Position numbers and translations under genes: made by a program
In this document: piece by piece, positions 42,491 through 50,691 of the stretch
Layout: every line of letters starts with the position of its first letter
Position numbering within the stretch: the first letter of the stretch is position 1
Notes under the pieces: generated by a model
What the model was told of the DNA's origin: nothing
The model's input: only the letters and a program-made list of their open reading frames with translations
Databases searched by the model: none
Source: Methanothrix sp.
GTDB lineage: Archaea; Halobacteriota; Methanosarcinia; Methanotrichales; Methanotrichaceae
NCBI GenBank assembly: GCA_017994055.1
Contig: JAGOLL010000007.1
Coordinates: 1 to 51,413 of the forward strand
Length of the DNA stretch: 51,413 nt
Reading direction: 5' to 3'

Positions 42491-43306
42491 AGCAGCCCGG
42501 TGCATGACCAATTGGCCAGGAAAGTGCATAGCCCGGTTTAATAGCAGCCTCTTTCCCGTCAGGGTGAAGGCGAAGACGGGGATGGCGAGGCCCATCTGCA
42601 GCAGTGCCCTCTCTCTTGCTTCCTCCCGCACCGCCTTGGAGGCACAGGACCAGACCAGGTCGCAGCTTTCCGCCAGAGCCTCGGCCTGGCTTGATGTAAC
42701 TCCTGTGGTGTGTACCGCCAAGATCACTGTGGCCACTCCCAGATCCTCTCCTCTCCTTCTCAAGTCGGAAGCATCAGGGGCATCCTCCCCTGCCAGGGTC
42801 ACAGCGATCTTCTTGAAGCCCATTGCCACTGCTTTTTCGAAAGCCTTCAATTGATTTAATCCGGCATTCCGATCGAGAAGAATGGCATCCCTTGCCTCCA
42901 GCCCATCCTGGATCTCGGCTACAGGCTCGGTGCGGATCAGGCCGGTCATGTGGGCTCCGATAGCCTGCAGTACATCCGGCCGGGAGACGATCACGCTGCC
43001 TGCACCCTCACATGCCAGAACCGCCGCTTCCAGCAGGCCCTCCTTCATCCCGTCGCTGAGAATCTCCGAGGCCCCGAAGCTGACCGGCTTCTCATCCATC
43101 TCCAGAACCCTGGCCGGGCCGTACATGCCACACTGCCCCATGTGAATCTTCAAGACCCGCTCCACGCTCTCCCGGCTCTCCTCTAATATGCCATACAGAT
43201 CCCGGCGCAGGGGGCAGAAGCCGATGCCAGGGTCACTCAGGACCTCGATCTTGCCGTCATTAATCCTGACCTTGGCCTTGGCCATCTCAAGAATATGCTC
43301 GGACAT
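42446..43306 (-). CDS. mmp8: Methanogenesis marker protein 8 (DUF2099)
   Basis: This 286-residue protein belongs to the DUF2099 family, found almost only in methanogens. Typical parts are MAKAKVRINDGKIEVLSDP, GFCPLRRDLYG, KIHMGQCGMYGPARVLEMDE, VSFGASEILSDGM and VVSRPDVLQAIGAHMTGLI-like VSRPDVLQAIGAHMTGLIRT. The biochemical role is unknown and thought to be linked to methyl-coenzyme M reductase function. The 3' end is exactly where the 50-bp repeat and the TIR island begin. The small zinc-ribbon gene lies upstream. Confidence 0.88.
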   Translation of the reverse strand: MSEHILEMAKAKVRINDGKIEVLSDPGIGFCPLRRDLYGILEESRESVERVLKIHMGQCGMYGPARVLEMDEKPVSFGASEILSDGMKEGLLEAAVLACEGAGSVIVSRPDVLQAIGAHMTGLIRTEPVAEIQDGLEARDAILLDRNAGLNQLKAFEKAVAMGFKKIAVTLAGEDAPDASDLRRRGEDLGVATVILAVHTTGVTSSQAEALAESCDLVWSCASKAVREEARERALLQMGLAIPVFAFTLTGKRLLLNRAMHFPGQLVMHRAALPLAPEDKQPRPLI

Positions 43307-43342
43307 TTGAATACTCCAGAAAAAATGCCAGAGAAGGGCTAA

Positions 43343-43498
43343 TTAAACCTTCCTGGCATTCCCAGACTTGCAGCGGGGGCAGGTGACTCTATAGCCGAAG
43401 CCCTTGAAGACCAGTTGACAGTCCCCGCACCGATAGTCCTTGGCAAAGATATCCTCGATGCCGCCCAGATCGATTCCACAGCCGCATGTGGCGCACAT
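43343..43498 (-). CDS. 51-residue zinc-ribbon protein
   Basis: A short protein with three CxxC pairs (C2-C5, C24-C27, C40-C43) in MCATCGCGIDLGG, RCGDCQLV and VTCPRCKSGN. It therefore probably binds one or two zinc ions. The ATG is at 43498 and the TAA at 43345-43343. It lies 36 bases upstream of mmp8 on the same strand and may be co-transcribed with it. No ribosome-binding site is evident. I know no characterised function. The regular Cys spacing makes chance unlikely. Confidence 0.7.
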   Translation of the reverse strand: MCATCGCGIDLGGIEDIFAKDYRCGDCQLVFKGFGYRVTCPRCKSGNARKV

Positions 43499-43706
43499 GA
43501 GCGTGAGATGGTCCAGTCATGGTAAATAAGTTCTCCAATGAGGCGGGAGGGGCCAGCTTAATGGCTAAATTGCATCTTATAGCTGCATTCATCATATTGA
43601 TATAACATGTTGAGCATTGTTCCGGCTGCAATGCAGCAAGGGCGCATATGCAGCCTGGAGCTGGCATGGCTTTAAGGGAAATATGCGCCCAGGAGAATGA
43701 GAGGAT

Positions 43707-44012
43707 ATGACCGCAGAAGATTCAAGGGTAGAGGAGTTTGTAGCGGCCCTGGGAGAAGGAGCAGAGAACTCTTTCGGCAAACTGATGGCCGAGGTCATGA
43801 AAGAGGGCTGTATATCGGAAAAGGACAAAGCTCTTATTGCCCTGGCCTGCTCGGCTGCCGTGAGATGCGATCAATGCATCAGGCGGCATAGGAAGATAGC
43901 TCTGCTCAAGGGCGCCAGCCGGGAGGAGATGCTGGAGGCTGCGGCCATCGCCGGACTGGCGCGCATGGGCTCAGGCTATAACACTGCCGCCCTTCTTCTG
44001 GATGAGGAATAA
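43707..44012 (+). CDS. AhpD/carboxymuconolactone-decarboxylase-like protein
   Basis: A 101-residue protein of the CMD/AhpD fold. ISEKDKALIALACSAAVRCDQCIRRHRKIAL holds the redox motif Cys54-x2-Cys57-x3-His61, and GASREEMLEAAAIAGLARMG follows. Such proteins are small thiol peroxidases or disulfide reductases. The proton-relay residues are in place, so redox activity is likely, but the substrate is unknown. It begins a run of plus-strand genes, and the ATG has GAGAGG just upstream. Confidence 0.87.
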   Translation: MTAEDSRVEEFVAALGEGAENSFGKLMAEVMKEGCISEKDKALIALACSAAVRCDQCIRRHRKIALLKGASREEMLEAAAIAGLARMGSGYNTAALLLDEE

Positions 44013-44048
44013 AGCAGGAATTTTTTAGATTCGAGGTTGGGGTCGATT

Positions 44049-44426
44049 ATGATTGAGGGCATAAAATGCCAGAACTGCGGCAAGAGCATACCTGAGGATG
44101 AGGTATTCTCGACCGAGGGAAAGACCTTCTGCGAGGACTGCTATATCGATGCGGGACACCGTATCAGGGTCTGTGACCCCTGGGGGGAGAGGTCAAAGAA
44201 GATCTTTCGGGAGAGCCACGGCCTGGAGGGGACGGAAGGCCTCACCGATCTGCAGAAGGAGATCTATGAGTTCATCCGGGATAAGGGCAAAGCCACCAGG
44301 AATGAGATTATGGAGAGGTTCAATCTGCCTCCAACGGAGCTCGAGAATCAGTTTGCCATACTCAGACACTGCCAGCTTCTCAAGGGCAAGAAAGAGGGAG
44401 ATACAGTCTATATCGTCCTCTGGTGA
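44049..44426 (+). CDS. Zinc-ribbon plus winged-helix protein
   Basis: A protein of 125 residues. The N-terminal zinc ribbon reads IKCQNCGKSIPEDEVFSTEG and CEDCYIDAGHR, a LIM-like pair of CxxC motifs. A winged helix of about 60 residues follows (LTDLQKEIYEFIRDKGKATR, FNLPPTELENQFAILRHCQL). It is probably a DNA-binding regulator. I use ATG 44049 (MIEGIKC) with GAGGTTGGGG upstream; an in-frame TTG at 44037 is part of that region. It lies 36 bases after the AhpD-like gene. Confidence 0.75.
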   Translation: MIEGIKCQNCGKSIPEDEVFSTEGKTFCEDCYIDAGHRIRVCDPWGERSKKIFRESHGLEGTEGLTDLQKEIYEFIRDKGKATRNEIMERFNLPPTELENQFAILRHCQLLKGKKEGDTVYIVLW

Positions 44427-44543
44427 AGGCGATGGATGATTGCCCCTTTGTCGTCCTGCTGGCCAACCTGACTATGGTTCTCTCTCTAGCTGACGCAGGC
44501 AGAGCATCGCCCTCCGGTGTGATGCGACCTTGATGAGGCACTC

Positions 44544-44627
44544 ATGACTTCGATAAAGAATATCGCAGCGATGAAAGGCGCTGCCGGTGTGGTCGAATGC
44601 CGGCATAGTTTCGATGAGGCAGTTTGA
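44544..44627 (+). CDS. Possible 27-residue leader peptide
   Basis: ATG 44544 begins a 27-codon frame (MTSIKNIAAMKGAAGVVECR and seven more) that stops with TGA at 44625-44627. The stop overlaps the ATG of the FMN reductase gene as TGATG. The sequence GATGAGGCA precedes both starts. This geometry suggests translational coupling, but there is no homology to support the peptide. Confidence 0.3.
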   Translation: MTSIKNIAAMKGAAGVVECRHSFDEAV

Positions 44628-45169
44628 TGTACATTCCCATCATCCTGGGCACAGCCAGAGAGGGCCGCCAGTCGGAGAAGGCGGCCCGGTTTATGATGCA
44701 AAAGGCCCTGGAGGCAGGCCTCGAGAGTGAGATCATCGATGTGCGGGACTATCGCCTCCCGGCTACGGACAACAGCAAAAAAAGCCCCCAGGCCAAAAAG
44801 CTGGCCGAAAAGGTAGAGCGGATGGACGGTCTGATCATTGTTTCTCCTGAATATAACCACGGCTATCCCGGGGAGCTGAAGATGATGGTGGATATGCTAT
44901 TCTCCGAGTATGCCCACAAGCCGGTGGGCATATGTGCCGTCTCCTCCGGGCCTTGGGGAGGGGTGCGCATGACAGAGCAGCTTCGATTGGTCTGTATCGC
45001 CCTTCACCTGCTTCCCATCGGTGAGGCGGTTCACTTTCCCAAGGTGCAGGAGCTCTTCGATGATCAGGGCCAGCTCCTGGGAAAATCGCAGCACGGCCAG
45101 GCGAGGAGGCTCTTGGAGGAGCTGATAATGTATGCCGGGGCACTGAAGGCGGCTAAGGATCAGGATTAG
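44627..45169 (+). CDS. NADPH-dependent FMN reductase family protein
   Basis: A 180-residue flavodoxin-like reductase. The FMN phosphate loop is LGTAREGRQSEKAARFM, and the second flavin loop is IIVSPEYNHGYPGELKMMVD. The C-terminal SSGPWGGVRMTEQLRLV is conserved. Members reduce FMN, quinones or chromate with NADPH. The start is ATG 44627, with GAGG about 9 bases before it. Confidence 0.88.
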   Translation: MYIPIILGTAREGRQSEKAARFMMQKALEAGLESEIIDVRDYRLPATDNSKKSPQAKKLAEKVERMDGLIIVSPEYNHGYPGELKMMVDMLFSEYAHKPVGICAVSSGPWGGVRMTEQLRLVCIALHLLPIGEAVHFPKVQELFDDQGQLLGKSQHGQARRLLEELIMYAGALKAAKDQD

Positions 45170-45205
45170 CCGTAATTGCCTCAGGTCCACCGGACCCTGA
45201 TCTGG

Positions 45206-46219
45206 TTAATGCTGCTCAAGAGAGGATGAAAAATTTCTCTTCTCCTTGAACTTGATAAGAGCAGTGAGAAGATCATTGCAGGGAGCAGGTATCCCGTACT
45301 GCCTGGCGTACTGGGAGATGGCCCCATTTAAAGCATCAATCTCTGTCCTTCTGCCCGCCAGTATATCCTGGAGCATGCTGGCCCGGTGATCCACAGTGGG
45401 GGGAAGCTGCTTATCCAGGAGAAAATGGTAGTATTCCTCAGCATCCCTGTAGGGAACCTCAACTTCTTTGGCCCGGATCACCAGAAAGATCTCCCGGATC
45501 ACCTGCCTCATGATCTCTCTGGTCTCCGGGCTCTCGCCCAGCCTTCCATAGGGCACCTCCAGCAGTGCCCCCAGGGGATTGAGAGAGCAGTTGTAGAGCA
45601 CCTTGCCCCATAGGGCGGCCCAGATCTCCTCTTTGCCTACAATGCGGGTGGGAATGCCGGAGGAGAAGAGGTCCTGCTGCACCGCTTCCAGGAGCGGTCG
45701 GTTCACCGGCTGGAAGGGCTCGCCCAGCAGGACATCATCGGCATTGACCGTCACTCTTGCCCGGCCGGGCTCTGTGATCTCCGCCCCGAATATGACCCGC
45801 GCTCCTGCGGTGCGCTTGTCTCCCACCTGCCCGGCCACCGCCTCCCAGTTGTTCAGGCCGTTTTGCATGGAGATCATAATCCCATCATCCTGGAGCAGAG
45901 GTGCAGCCTCGGCGGCCGAAGCCAGGGTGTCCTTTGATTTCACGCATAATAGTATGACTGGAAAGCTTTTTGCCTCCATCTTGCCGGAGAGGGTCCGCAC
46001 ATCCTCCGGTGGCATATAGTGCTCTCCCCAGATTCCCGTGATCTCGAGGCCCCTCTCGGAGAGAGCCCGAAAGTGCTCTCCTCTTCCCGCCAGGGTTACC
46101 GAGCAGCCGATCTTATGCAGAAATCCACCTAAAACGCTGCCTATGGCTCCTGCGCCGTAGATGAGATACTCCGGGCTCGAGCGGGATGGCATAAGCGGGA
46201 CATTGCTGCCTGGTCCCAT
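45206..46219 (-). CDS. panE: Ketopantoate reductase family protein
   Basis: This 337-residue NADP-dependent reductase has the Rossmann motif IYGAGAIGSVLGGFL at residues 19-33 and CVKSKDT. The MISMQNGLNN region and the helical C-terminal dimer domain (AALWGKVLYNCSLNPLGALL, with catalytic Lys) follow. The expected reaction is 2-dehydropantoate to pantoate for CoA synthesis, but some homologues act on other keto acids. The first 15 residues (MGPGSNVPLMPSRSS) look non-conserved, so the start may be ATG 46192. It is convergent with the FMN reductase gene. Confidence 0.8.
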   Translation of the reverse strand: MGPGSNVPLMPSRSSPEYLIYGAGAIGSVLGGFLHKIGCSVTLAGRGEHFRALSERGLEITGIWGEHYMPPEDVRTLSGKMEAKSFPVILLCVKSKDTLASAAEAAPLLQDDGIMISMQNGLNNWEAVAGQVGDKRTAGARVIFGAEITEPGRARVTVNADDVLLGEPFQPVNRPLLEAVQQDLFSSGIPTRIVGKEEIWAALWGKVLYNCSLNPLGALLEVPYGRLGESPETREIMRQVIREIFLVIRAKEVEVPYRDAEEYYHFLLDKQLPPTVDHRASMLQDILAGRRTEIDALNGAISQYARQYGIPAPCNDLLTALIKFKEKRNFSSSLEQH

Positions 46220-46375
46220 AAGAGGCTTTCGATTTTGAAGATTCGAATACAGTCGAGACTCAAGCAGATCCGGCTAAATTAATGCAATAAATCATATGAT
46301 TTTTTTTAGGCAATCAAATACTTGATATAGATCAATAAATGCAGGCAGAGATACAAGGCAAAAGGGGCGTTCTTC

Positions 46376-47077
46376 ATGAGGATTCACTATCTTCAACATG
46401 TCCCATTTGAGGACCTGGCCGGAATGGAGAGCTGGGCTCTGTCACGCTGTCATGCTCTGAGCCGAACCAGGTTATTCTGCGGAGAAGAGCTGCCCGATCC
46501 ATCCGGCTTTGACTGGCTGATCATCATGGGCGGACCTATGAATATCTATCAGGAGGATAAATACTCCTGGCTGGCTAAAGAAAAAGAGTTGATCGGCAGG
46601 GCCATATCCGGCGGCAAGATCGTTTTGGGAGTATGCCTGGGAGCCCAGATGATCTCGGATGTATTGGGTGGCGTGGTCACAAAGAACAGATACAAGGAGA
46701 TTGGCTGGTTTCCGGTCCGATTGACGGAGGCAGGTCGAGCCTCGCCGGTGTTTTCCGTTCTGCCGGATAGCTTCGTTGCATTGCACTGGCATGGCGACAC
46801 ATTCTCCATTCCTCCCGGAGCGGCGCGAACCGCAGAGAGCGATGCCTGCCCCAACCAGGCCTTTATCCTGGGAAAGGCCATAGGCCTGCAGTTCCATCTG
46901 GAGACGACGCCGGAGAGCATGAAACGCCTCCTGGTCAATTGCTCCGATGATCTGGCGGCAGGGCCTTATGTGCAGGAGCCCCAGGCTCTGGCTTCCGGCG
47001 GAGATGGATCTGACTGTGCCGGTTCTCTGATGGAAAGGCTCCTGGACCGAATCGAGAGTGAATTGGGAAACAGATGA
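46376..47077 (+). CDS. Class I glutamine amidotransferase-like protein
   Basis: This 233-residue protein has the triad Cys87 in VLGVCLGAQMISDVLGG plus the His and Glu of LQFHLETTPESM. The oxyanion strand is LIIMGGPMNIYQED. It resembles the glutaminase part of GMP synthase but is a stand-alone protein. The synthetase partner is unknown and not adjacent. LHWHGDTFSIPPGA is shared with gamma-glutamyl hydrolysing relatives. ATG 46376 follows a GGGGCG-type weak ribosome-binding site. Confidence 0.88.
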   Translation: MRIHYLQHVPFEDLAGMESWALSRCHALSRTRLFCGEELPDPSGFDWLIIMGGPMNIYQEDKYSWLAKEKELIGRAISGGKIVLGVCLGAQMISDVLGGVVTKNRYKEIGWFPVRLTEAGRASPVFSVLPDSFVALHWHGDTFSIPPGAARTAESDACPNQAFILGKAIGLQFHLETTPESMKRLLVNCSDDLAAGPYVQEPQALASGGDGSDCAGSLMERLLDRIESELGNR

Positions 47078-47207
47078 GAAGATTTGGGAGAACGATATCG
47101 ATCCCGGCTTTGAGAAAGGCTCAGGACTAATTCATCAAACCGGATGCAAAGCCTCGAAGTCACACTGCACAGAGCTTTAATCCCAGGAGATCCTATTTGT
47201 CTCAGCT

Positions 47208-47360
47208 ATGGAGGATAAGACAGGCGATGTGAGATTGGTGGATGGGCAAAGGAAAAGAGTGCCAGCCATCGAGCCGTTCCCCATTCATCAAACTGCTGCC
47301 CTCTCTCCGCCAAGAGCGATTGAGGTCAAGAAGAAGCGCTGGTGGCAGTTCTGGAGATGA
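47208..47360 (+). CDS. Possible 50-residue protein with Trp/Lys tail
   Basis: ATG 47208 to TGA 47358-47360 encodes a 50-residue frame ending in IEVKKKRWWQFWR. The tail is an amphipathic basic-aromatic segment that would bind membrane. There is no good ribosome-binding site. It precedes the two-helix membrane protein at 47417 on the same strand. I rate it as possible only. Confidence 0.3.
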   Translation: MEDKTGDVRLVDGQRKRVPAIEPFPIHQTAALSPPRAIEVKKKRWWQFWR

Positions 47361-47416
47361 GCGGGGCCCTCGGTTGGCTGCAGCCTTGGGAGATCGGCCA
47401 GTTCTGGAGAGAGAAG

Positions 47417-47719
47417 ATGAAGATCTCAACCAGATGGTCTAAGCTATATAGTTTGCAGATCAATCAGCTTCTCATGCCTGAGGAGATGGAGAGATCCAGA
47501 AGGTTGCTCTATGGGGGAATTGCAGCCTGCTTTTTCATTGTGGGGCTGGTATTGATGGTATTTCTCTTTTGGCTGGTCTTCCCGGTCATAATCGGGCTGG
47601 GATTATGGGTCTTTGCAGCGCTTTTTTTGAGCCTGGCCATAAAGGGGCGCACATTCACAGACTGGAATGCGGAAAAGATAGCCCGGAGAGAGCGGGCCAA
47701 AAGAAAAGATCTTATCTGA
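47417..47719 (+). CDS. Small two-helix membrane protein
   Basis: A 100-residue protein. ATG 47417 (MKISTRWSK) is chosen because GGAGAGA lies just upstream; the frame is open from 47342. Two hydrophobic segments (LLYGGIAACFFIVGLVLMVF and LVFPVIIGLGLWVFAALFLS) form a hairpin. Both ends are basic, with a Lys/Arg-rich C-terminus (EKIARRERAKRKDLI) probably facing the cytoplasm. No family is recognised. Confidence 0.55.
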   Translation: MKISTRWSKLYSLQINQLLMPEEMERSRRLLYGGIAACFFIVGLVLMVFLFWLVFPVIIGLGLWVFAALFLSLAIKGRTFTDWNAEKIARRERAKRKDLI

Positions 47720-47818
47720 TGTCATGGTCCGGTTCCGTCCGGCGGTTTGAAGGCCGGATCAGGAGATCAGGGAAAGCCTTATTATAAGATACCCTAACTA
47801 GAGACGCCCTGTGCGGAG

Positions 47819-48007
47819 ATGACTGACCCGAGCAATACGATGGTCCTGAAAAGACAGTTGCTTCATTCAGTTAACGGAAGTGGAAAGATAGTCTTATCGG
47901 AAAAGATGCTGAATGAGGCGGGGCTTGCACCAGGCATGTTCATCGAAGTTGTGATAAAAAAAGGTTCCATAACCATTTTTCCTTACTTCCAGAGGCAAGA
48001 GGATTAA
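47819..48007 (+). CDS. AbrB/SpoVT-type DNA-binding protein
   Basis: A 62-residue protein with the swapped-hairpin AbrB fold: GSGKIVLSEKMLNEAGLAPG, then MFIEVVIKKGSITIFP. Such proteins bind DNA as dimers and often act as antitoxins or transition regulators. No toxin gene is adjacent. The ATG at 47819 has GGAG immediately before it. It is probably a stand-alone regulator. Confidence 0.7.
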   Translation: MTDPSNTMVLKRQLLHSVNGSGKIVLSEKMLNEAGLAPGMFIEVVIKKGSITIFPYFQRQED

Positions 48008-48108
48008 GCCCGTGATAGCCAGGAGGTTTCAGGCTAAAAAAGAATTTTATTATTGCTCTTTTTTGGCGAACTCTCATAAAAGAGCAGAAGCCTTGTTGCC
48101 ATCGGCCT

Positions 48109-48477
48109 CTACATCACATTGATCTGGACGCTGCCCTGGCCGGATATTCCGTTGGCATCTTTGACTGCGGCAATGATCATATGTCGTCCCTTGGCCAGAT
48201 CGGATGGATTCTGGCGGAATGAGGCCTTGGTAGAGAGCTCTCCATTCAGGTTTGAACTCCAGAGATAGGCATAAGGCTCTTTGCCGCCCTTTGCTTCGGC
48301 CTCAAATAGGACCTCGCTATCTCCTTTTAATATCTCTCCACCGCTGGGAGAGCTGATAGTAACAATGACCATTCCCCGGCTCTCTTCCACCGGTCTGACA
48401 CTATCCTCCTCCTGCTCAATGCAGCCGGAGAGGAGAAACAGGCAGATCATGGAAAGGAGAAGGATTAAAAGCCTCAT
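48109..48477 (-). CDS. Lipoprotein with immunoglobulin-like domain
   Basis: A 122-residue protein with a lipoprotein signal (LLILLLSMICLFLLSGC, lipobox LSGC). An acidic spacer leads to one beta-sandwich domain: VTISSPSGGEILKGDSEVLF, YAYLWSSNLNGEL and MIIAAVKDANG, close to a PKD or bacterial immunoglobulin-like domain. It would be anchored at the outer face of the membrane. The partner or ligand is unknown. Confidence 0.7.
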   Translation of the reverse strand: MRLLILLLSMICLFLLSGCIEQEEDSVRPVEESRGMVIVTISSPSGGEILKGDSEVLFEAEAKGGKEPYAYLWSSNLNGELSTKASFRQNPSDLAKGRHMIIAAVKDANGISGQGSVQINVM

Positions 48478-48565
48478 TGTACAGTTAGAAGCTCTCTTGC
48501 GATTTAATATCTTCTATTGTATCTCCTGACTATTGGCTCTATTCAGGCTATGACTGCCCCCGCTC

Positions 48566-49564
48566 TCATCTTCTGCATATGAATATCTGCCTGGTCAGGC
48601 TCCGGTGCACCCTATCGGTGTGCTTTTGCAGCAGCACAAAGCCCACTTCTTCAATCATCTCCTCAATCGATCTGTCCGCCACTATGGCCATCCGTCTGCC
48701 TGGTCGTATCGCCCGGAACAGCTCCTCCAGGCTCTCTTTCAACAGCAGCTCCTTGGATGCAGCCATGATCTTGGCCGACCGGCCGTAGGGCGTGTCCAGG
48801 ACGGCGGCATCTATGCTGGCGTCTTTCAGGGGCAGGCGCTTGGCGTCTCCCAAGAGCAGGCTGCAATCCAGGCCCTGTAGGTTGCACCGGGCACCCCTGA
48901 CCAGAGAAGGCTGCACCTCGATTCCCACTCCATTCACTTCTATGAGGCAGGCCTCAATCAGTATGCCGCAGGTCCCGGCAAAAGGATCAAGAAGAATCTC
49001 ACCGGCCCGAACCTGGGTCAGGTTGACCAGAGAGCGGGCCATGCGGGGCATGAGAACGCCGGGATGAAAGAAGGGCTTGAGGTGGGGACGGCGCATCTCA
49101 AAGGAGCTTCTGTCTGTCCGGGCCACCTCAACTCCCAGAACGATCTTGCCCGAGGTGATGATCGCCCGCAAGAGCAGCTCCGGATGGGACAGGTCGGCCC
49201 GGTAGCCCCTGGCGAAGAGAATTCGGCCCACCTCATGCTCCACGGCATCGGCAGGCGGCGCAGCATTCCTGATCCTCCTGGCCCGGACGAGATATTTTTT
49301 AGGGGGCAGCTGAAGACAGCTTGCCGCCTCCGCCAGGGCATCTAAATCCGCCGGGCAGACAGCCAGAACCTCTATGATGCGGTGGGTCATGGCCAGCCGT
49401 CGGCCAATTGTCTCTACATCCAGGTCTTCCGCCTCTACAATCAGGCACTGCTCTATAAATTCGATCTCGGAGAAGCGGGTGGAGAAGGCCTCCACCAGGG
49501 CTAGGGCCTCACATCGGGGAAGGCTCTCGTGCTCCCCGGACAGCTCAAAGGCATAGGTCTTCAT
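48566..49564 (-). CDS. tRNA (guanine10-N2)-methyltransferase, Trm-G10 type
   Basis: A protein of 332 residues. The N-terminal half is a THUMP-like RNA-binding region (IEFIEQCLIVEAEDLDVETI, KYLVRARRI). The methyltransferase has the SAM motif ILLDPFAGTCGILIEA and the catalytic motif as DTPYGRS in place of the more common DPPYG. This layout (TIGR01177) is that of archaeal enzymes making m2G/m2,2G at tRNA position 10. The gene lies 12 bases downstream of the APH-like gene and may be co-transcribed with it. Confidence 0.85.
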   Translation of the reverse strand: MKTYAFELSGEHESLPRCEALALVEAFSTRFSEIEFIEQCLIVEAEDLDVETIGRRLAMTHRIIEVLAVCPADLDALAEAASCLQLPPKKYLVRARRIRNAAPPADAVEHEVGRILFARGYRADLSHPELLLRAIITSGKIVLGVEVARTDRSSFEMRRPHLKPFFHPGVLMPRMARSLVNLTQVRAGEILLDPFAGTCGILIEACLIEVNGVGIEVQPSLVRGARCNLQGLDCSLLLGDAKRLPLKDASIDAAVLDTPYGRSAKIMAASKELLLKESLEELFRAIRPGRRMAIVADRSIEEMIEEVGFVLLQKHTDRVHRSLTRQIFICRR

Positions 49565-49576
49565 ATAGGCCGGCCG

Positions 49577-50662
49577 TCAGGCCAGGTAGCTGTTCACATC
49601 CCTGTAATTGAATTTCTTAGCCGCCAGAACATTCTCCAGGAAGTTGAATATGGCCCGGCGCACATCATCGGAGAGAAGGGGGTACCAGGTGGGGCTGGCC
49701 ACCACCACCGCCCGGAAGGCAAAGAATGGTGCTATGACCTCCAATAGCTCCTCGTCTCCAGTCTTCTCCAGATAGTTCTCAAAGAATAGCTCAAAGAGGT
49801 CCTTTAGGTCCCCGGTCAGCCGCAGGCTTTTCTGAACGGAATAGAAGATGTAGTTCATGGCCAGGGCGGTGATATCGTCTGCCGCCTCTCCCCACTCGCC
49901 GCGGCTGCGATCCAGAACGGTATAGTCCGTCCCCTCCCGGAACATGATGTTCCAGGGGTGGAAGTCGCCGTGCACCTGGCAGAGGCGGTGGGCTTTGCCC
50001 CTCAGCAGCCAGCGCCAATCCACGCAAATCTTCTCAATCTCCGCCAGTTCATTTTCTCCCAGAAAGCTGGGGCTGTCCGGATAGTCGTCCAGTATGCCGA
50101 AGATGCACTCGCCGTCCCCCACCGTCTCCCGGATCTTGCGCAGATAAAGGGGTGGGCAGTCATTCTTTGTGGCATGAATCTCCGCCAGATAATTGGAGAG
50201 GGCCTGCACCCGATCATAGTCCAGATCAGTTGCCCCGTTTTCTTTCACCCTCTCCAGGTCGAAGAAGTACTCTTTGCCCTCGATCTTCTCCATGAGCAGG
50301 AAGTATTCCCTGGCCTGCCCTGCCGAGACCAGCTTGCCTTTCTCGGTGAAGTAGCCCACATCCAGGGACCGGGCGTGATTTGGAAGGTGATTAAAGGAGG
50401 AATTCTGCCAGATCATTATCCTGGCCCTATCGGAGAAGTGATCGTGGCCGAAGCCGTGCTGTACTCTCATGGAGGAGAGGACGGCAGAGCCCTTTTTGCC
50501 TTTGGCCTCATACTCCACCAATAGTGGCGAGCCATATCCGAATCCCTTCACGTCCTCGGTTGTAGCTATGGTCTCGCCCATCTTGCGGGTGCTGATGAGG
50601 ACCAGATCCCGGCCGTAAAGCCTCTTCAGATATGCCTCCAGGTTTGCCCTTTTCAGATCCAA
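49577..50662 (-). CDS. APH-family phosphotransferase-like protein
   Basis: This 361-residue protein resembles aminoglycoside/choline kinases. LVEYEAKGKKGSAVLSSMRV carries the ATP-binding Lys candidates. The Brenner motif is VHGDFHPWNIMF (catalytic Asp), and VLDRSRGEWGEAADDITALA replaces the DFG-like magnesium site with LDRSRG. Archaeal members are of unknown substrate; a sugar or small-metabolite kinase is possible, and antibiotic resistance is unlikely. It sits between ahcY and the tRNA methyltransferase, all on the minus strand. Confidence 0.78.
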   Translation of the reverse strand: MDLKRANLEAYLKRLYGRDLVLISTRKMGETIATTEDVKGFGYGSPLLVEYEAKGKKGSAVLSSMRVQHGFGHDHFSDRARIMIWQNSSFNHLPNHARSLDVGYFTEKGKLVSAGQAREYFLLMEKIEGKEYFFDLERVKENGATDLDYDRVQALSNYLAEIHATKNDCPPLYLRKIRETVGDGECIFGILDDYPDSPSFLGENELAEIEKICVDWRWLLRGKAHRLCQVHGDFHPWNIMFREGTDYTVLDRSRGEWGEAADDITALAMNYIFYSVQKSLRLTGDLKDLFELFFENYLEKTGDEELLEVIAPFFAFRAVVVASPTWYPLLSDDVRRAIFNFLENVLAAKKFNYRDVNSYLA

Positions 50663-50691
50663 GAGAGAACACCTCCTTGAGAATGCATCCT

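Noticed and set aside
43389..43667. Minus-strand frame of 92 codons upstream of mmp8
   Set aside because: It overlaps the zinc-ribbon gene in another frame and has random-looking composition. The 51-residue frame has regular CxxC pairs and is preferred.
49577..50662. Antibiotic-resistance aminoglycoside phosphotransferase
   Set aside because: Only the general kinase fold motifs match; it lies among core archaeal genes with the same base composition, so a metabolic kinase is more likely.
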